A DNA stretch of 17,161 nt from Phoronis pallida (taxonomy: Eukaryota; Phoronida; Phoronidae): NCBI GenBank assembly GCA_028565715.1, contig JAOXYC010203129.1, forward strand, positions 1 to 17,161, given 5' to 3'. Below the pieces are notes generated by a model that did no database searches, had not been told where the DNA came from, and saw only the letters and a list, made by a program, of their open reading frames with translations. How positions within the stretch are numbered: position 1 is the stretch's first letter; each line of letters opens with the position of its first letter. Positions 8,869 to 14,800 of this stretch are shown here, one piece after another. The translations under genes were made by a program, and so were the position numbers.

Positions 8869-11800
8869 CTAAAATGATCAATTCATCAAAAGTTTCAGTT
8901 TTCTTGGTTTTCATTTTTTCTTAATAAAAATACGGACTTGATACAGGTCGACAAAACGTGGACTTTGAAAACAGTCAAAATTCTGTCGAGTAGTTTTTGA
9001 TTGGAACATTCAAATAACTTGAGGAAAGTTTTTCACATTCAAGCTTGGAAGTCTGACAATGTGAAAAACTTCCAGGAGTTGCCAATTTTTGACCTTCCAC
9101 TACTGAGTGATGGCAGTTCCAAAATATGCAGAGTTTTAAGCAAAATTAATGCTTAATTTCAAGTCCATCAAACAGCAAAGCCACAGAAAACTAACTGAAA
9201 ACATCGATATGATGCCAAACACATTACATAGAATTTAGAAAGCCATTTATATTGTAAAACTCAGTATTGCACATTTCATTAATACAGTGTAATATTCTTG
9301 AAAAAATGCACTACATAGTCTCACATCATAGGCATGCACAATCCCCATTATTATCAGACTGGGGCTAGACTGCAGAATGTAAAATCATTTGCTATTAAAA
9401 GCACAATTCGCATTTCATTGCACGTAAACACGAGGGAGTTGCAATCAGTTCTGCTGGCAAACCTTGGTTTTGATTCAAAATGTTGTCTTAATGTGATACG
9501 AGTCTATTGATATTCCAGATCCCTGGGGAGTTGAAATGGCACATGTATGAACAGTTCCGCAGCCTGAGATAGTAAATTGAATATGCTCATAGATAAAGCT
9601 CTATATAAATGCACTCATTATTATTATCATAATTCCCATCACTCACCTGTCCCAACCCTCTTCACCCCCACAGACATAAATCTTGCCATCCACGACGGCC
9701 ACACCAGGTCGGTACCGTCTCTCGTGCATACAAGCCTTCATTGTCCACTTGTTCTCGGCTGCATTATAACACTCAACTTTGTTAGTGTTCTCTGTTGAAG
9801 CATGCCAACCTCCTGTATGAGAGATCAGACAAATATGAAACTTAAATTTGTGTAAAAATTAGGGGTCAGACTCACAGATTTTTTTGTCCCTTGACTCCTC
9901 GGCAAATATTTCGAGCAAGCACTCGAGCTTTGCCAAACTGTAGTCACAAATGTGTACCAAATAAGTGGTGCACATGCCCTACCGGAACTACACTGGGCTT
10001 AATGTGTGAAGCGGTTTAAAATGTTCATAGTAAAGGGGTTTTATAAATTCCATTACATTATAACAGGATTTCTTGCCTTTTGATTGGCCAACTGGAATAT
10101 TCCATGCAAAAGCGAGTATCCGAAAGCGGACATCCTAATTAAATAAATAATTAATAAATTTAAAATATGAAGAGTACTCTTAATTCAGCACCTTGAACTG
10201 GCCCCGCGAGCTTGTTTTCTTGAATTCCAGAGCGCTCGGCAAAAGTCGAGTGTGTTGAATTTGGCTCGAGCGCTCAGAAGTCCAGGTCACACAATTGATT
10301 GCTCAAGTTTTCGAGCAATAATCCGACCACTAGTAAAAATAGGTTTAAGTCATACGTTGCTTCTTAGAAAAGTGGAATTCACTGATTGACAACCGCAATG
10401 CGCTTTACTGCTAATGTGTGTATAAACTAGGCCTTATATTACACTTTTGGACTTTTAACATTGAAAAATAATCTATGAAAATCCTTGAAAGGAATCTGTA
10501 CAAATTGCATTGTCAAGGAAAACACCATTATATCTTATTTTCTCAATAAATTACAGAATAAGTAGAGACAGTACCTTAAAATGTATGTTGCAACATACCT
10601 ATGACATAAATCAGCCCATTGAGTACACATGCAGCCGAGCCAGAGCGAGGGACTATCATGGGAGACAACTCACTCCAGGTGTTAGTCTGAGGATCGTAAC
10701 ATTGCACCAGGTCTATACCGTCACCATCTTCTAATACTGCACCACCTGTGAAGAACAAATAATCTTAGAAAAAATTCTAATGTGTCCTGACAAACAGATT
10801 GTTTTTCACCAAGTTGTAACACTTATTTGAGATATATTTTGCCTTAATTATAAGCACTTATTAGTAGAAAATTACCTGAAAAAAGTTTTCAGCACAAATT
10901 CCGGGGCCCAATTCAAAAATTCCTTTTAGAAATATATCTATACCTGTCACATAAAGCTTGCCATCATAGGCTGCCACAGCAGGACTTGTAACGGATATTT
11001 TCATTGGTGCAACAAGGCTCCATTTGTTAGCATGGGGGTCGTATCGCTCAACAGAGTCCAGTCTTGCCGAGCCCTCCCAGCCACCAGCAGCGTAAATGTA
11101 GCCATCTAACATCGCCATTCCTAGAAATTTGGAAATTAAAATAGAATACCGCAGCAATTACTTTATATAATCTTAATAATAATAAGTAGTTTAAATTGTA
11201 CATTTTTACTACCTCACTTTACTTGTCCTGTAAATTGTCACCTCAGATAAGTGGTTTGTTTTTCACAGTTGTTCGGCCATGGCGTATCAACCTAATATTC
11301 AGCTCCCCTATCGCATTGGTATTCCATGTTTTGATCTGACATATTACCATCTTAGCTTTATATTCCAGTAGGCGGAAATTCGAAGTGTGGCTTTGCTTTA
11401 GTTTGACTTAGTGATAAAATCAGTGAAAGTTGAGGTCATTTGATACCGAACCTTTTTTTACCAGATATTATGTAATGATGAGCTTGTTATTGGTGTACAG
11501 TGGGCATTTGAAGTTGCTGCATGAAGTAAATACTAAACAAACAAACCTCCAGTATTTGTTATAATGATGTATTTAGTGATTCTCTGACTGTGAAAAAATA
11601 CTGTAAATAAAGGACTGACGGGGTAACTGCAACCTGGTTTCAAACTGTTTGTAGAAATCTAATAAAAAAAATTCAGTTCATGGATTTCACATCTTCTGTT
11701 TTTAACCTTCTCTGTAACTTGTCATCTCGGTTGTGGAGGATGCAACACTCACTCCATCACCATCTCTGTAACTTGCCATTTTGGTTGTGGAGGATGCAAC

Positions 11801-14800
11801 ACTCAATCCGACACCATCTCTGTAACTTGTCATCTTGGTTGTGGAGGATGCATCACTCACTCCATCACCATCTCTGTAACTTGTCATCTTGGTTGTGGAG
11901 GATGCAACACTCACTCCATCACCATCTCTGTAACTTGTCATCTAAGTTGTGGAGGATGCAACACGCACTCCATCACCATCTCTGTAACTTGTCATCTTGG
12001 TTGTGGATGATGCATCACTCACTCCATCACCATCTCAGTAACTTGTCATCTTGGTTGTGGAGGATGCAACACTCACTCCATCACCATCTCTGTAACTTGT
12101 CATCTTGGTTGTGGAGGATGCATCACTCACTCACTCCATCACCATCTCTGTAACTTGTCATCTTGGTTGTGGAGGATGCATCACTCACTCCATCACCATC
12201 TCAGTAACTTGTCATCTTGGTTGTGGAGGATGCATCACTCACTCCATCACCATCTCAGTAACTTGCCATCTTGGTTGTGGAGGATGCATCACTCACTCAA
12301 TCACCATCTCTGTAACTTGTCATCTTGGTTGTGGAGGATGCATCACACTCCATCACCATCTCTGCAACTTGTCATCTTGGTTGTGGAGGATGAAACACTC
12401 ACTCCATCACCATCTCTGTAACTTGTCATCTTGGTTGTGGAGGATGCAACACTCACTCCATCACCATCTCAGTAACTTGTCATCTTGGTTGTGGAGGATG
12501 CAACAGTCACTCCATCCCCATCTCAGTAACTTGTCATCTTGGTTGTGAAGGATGCATAACTCACTCCATCACCATCTCTGTAACTTGTTATCTTGGTTGT
12601 GGAGGATGCAATACTCACTCCATCACCATCTCTGTTCTTGGTTATGGAGGATGCATCACTCACCCAATCACCATCTCTGTAACTTGGCATCTTGGTTATG
12701 GAGGATGCAACACTCACTCTAATTTAACCAGATCCCAGTTTATCTCAGGCTTCTGACTACTGTGATGCTTAAAAAGTGGCAAGGACATTTTTTTCTTGGG
12801 TTCTTCATCTCTTATGATACGATTATTATAGAAATAAAAGAGCTTATCAATAGCATATTGGGTAATTGCGTAGTAAGCATCCTTAGTATGTTGGTCACCT
12901 TCATACTTATATACTAGTCTTTCAGGGTGAAAGAAATTACCCTCATTAAAATGATGCACAATATTCATAAAGTTACTGATGTATTTAAAGCTCTTTGTCC
13001 TGAGATTTTTTAAAAGTGGATCATCTTCATCATTCAAATCATACTTCAAATCATTGGCTTTCAACTTTTCTGCATCACCGTACACCACTTCAACTTTTGG
13101 TGGCTTAGTTTCACGTGTGCATTTAAGCTGTTCCTTTAAAACTATTTTCAATGAGTGTTCTATGGCTGTGTTCGAATTAATGTGGTCGCTTGGCGATATT
13201 TGATAAGTCTTTACGTATTCTTCCGCCAATGTTTTTATTTGTTCATTTGTTGCAGAGCACAGGATGTTGATGACTGTATCATGATTGCACTTGGCTTTAT
13301 CACTAATTGCTTCATGCAGATCCTTCACACTAGGTTTATATAGTTCTTCAAGTTTTTCATACAGTCCACTACCAAATGCATCTCGGACTTTGTGAATTTT
13401 TTCCCATGTGTGACTTTTAAAAATGCTCTCAATGCCTTCTTTGTTGCTATTTTCAATGTGATCCCGGAGTGACTCGGCTATTTTTGTTGATGGTGGCCCC
13501 ATGCCCGGTTTAGAAAGAAATATGGAGAAAAAGAAAAATGGAACTATGGAGATGTGTTAAAAAACTATTATGAATGAAGCTATGACAACCTAATGATGAT
13601 GTAACAGTCGATGTTGAAATTAGTAAATGAATTATGACATCACAAAAGTCAATTATGATACTTATTAGTTAGGCCACCTTGTGTACTAACGATGTGGTTT
13701 CTAGATTTCAATATCACTGTGGCCAATCACGTGACTAATTTTCTCATGACAGTTAATTATTTTTTTGGCTAGTGGATGCAAAACTTTCCCTAACTTTGCG
13801 CTAGATCCCTTACACACCTTGAAAATAGAAAAAAACTGGTACATAGCCTTTCTTCAAACTAAATCAACTGAGATGTCAAATTTTTGTGCTAATTTTTATA
13901 TATTGGTTAAAAATCCTTACGTGGAACTTGATGAATATTTCAAAAATATTTTGACTTATTGTAGAAAATTCACTCTAATCGTCTGTCATTTTTGATTATG
14001 GTATCGTCTGCCTGTGTCACGTGATTGGCCACAGTGAATATAGAGACTATCAACCGTTGCAAAGCTTGATTATGAATAATTTTAATTGTTGCTTGAACGA
14101 GTCCCCCAGCATAATATGATCACTAGAGGAAGCTAGGGTAGACATAACAACTCAAAAATCTTGTTGGCCAATTATCTACAAAAACATTGGTTCCAAGTTT
14201 TTTTTTAAATCTGCCAAGTCATTTAATTTGAAAATAACGATGAGACCACAAAACAACCCAAGTTCTGAACTATATAATACATAAACTAAAAACTGAACTG
14301 AAAATCTTTTCTAAGTTCCCTAAGCTCTGTTTTACTATGTCATGCTTTTTGGAAAAATTAACTGAAAAGCAATGGTGAACAAAAGGGTAAATATTTGTCA
14401 AGTCTGTGCACCAACTTTCATGTACTATACCACACCATTCTAAAGATTTTCTCCAGTTCTGTAATGAACCATGTGCTATGTCAGTCCTTTCAAATTCTGA
14501 AAGCCAAGTATATATTTCTAACTCGAGATACATTTTAATGTTGATTTGATCGGACCCATTGGCCTTACCTAGCTCTGATCTTGGTGTGTTCATGAATGCC
14601 ATCTCATACCAACTGTCCAGACAGGCATCATACCGCCATACACTACAACTGGACAGACCATCAGGAAACTCACCACCAGCCATATATACCATATTGTTAC
14701 CTAGGAAACAAACAACAGATTTTCAGGTAAATGAGTTTAGACGTGCCTTACTTTGGACATCGGTCTACAAACAAAACCTCCAAAAAACAATCCTTAACTT

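Larger units (their letters stand above)
11121..14568 (-). other. Large kelch intron hosting a minisatellite, an annexin-like ORF and a foldback element
   Basis: Intron of 3448 bases between the second and third kelch repeats. In order along + it holds an unremarkable stretch (11121-11708), the 54-bp minisatellite (11709-12719), the annexin-like ORF on the - strand (12714-13502), an AT-rich gap, an inverted-repeat element (13714-14037) and about 530 bases of nothing recognised before the next exon. Confidence 0.8.

Noticed and set aside
11680-12717. Several overlapping ORFs on both strands rich in HHH/SSWLW or SYRDGDG repeats
   Set aside because: All are translations of the 54-bp minisatellite, open only because 54 is divisible by three. 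The frames change at indel copies.
11709-12719. CRISPR-like array
   Set aside because: The copies are contiguous with no unique spacers, and the context is a eukaryotic intron.
12979-13343. Two + strand ORFs opposite the annexin-like ORF
   Set aside because: Shadows of the - strand frame, with no domain character.
14270-14568. Extension of the second kelch-repeat exon into a 140-codon ORF
   Set aside because: A good splice donor at 14567-14568 ends the exon in the phase needed by the next one, and the extension loses the kelch pattern.
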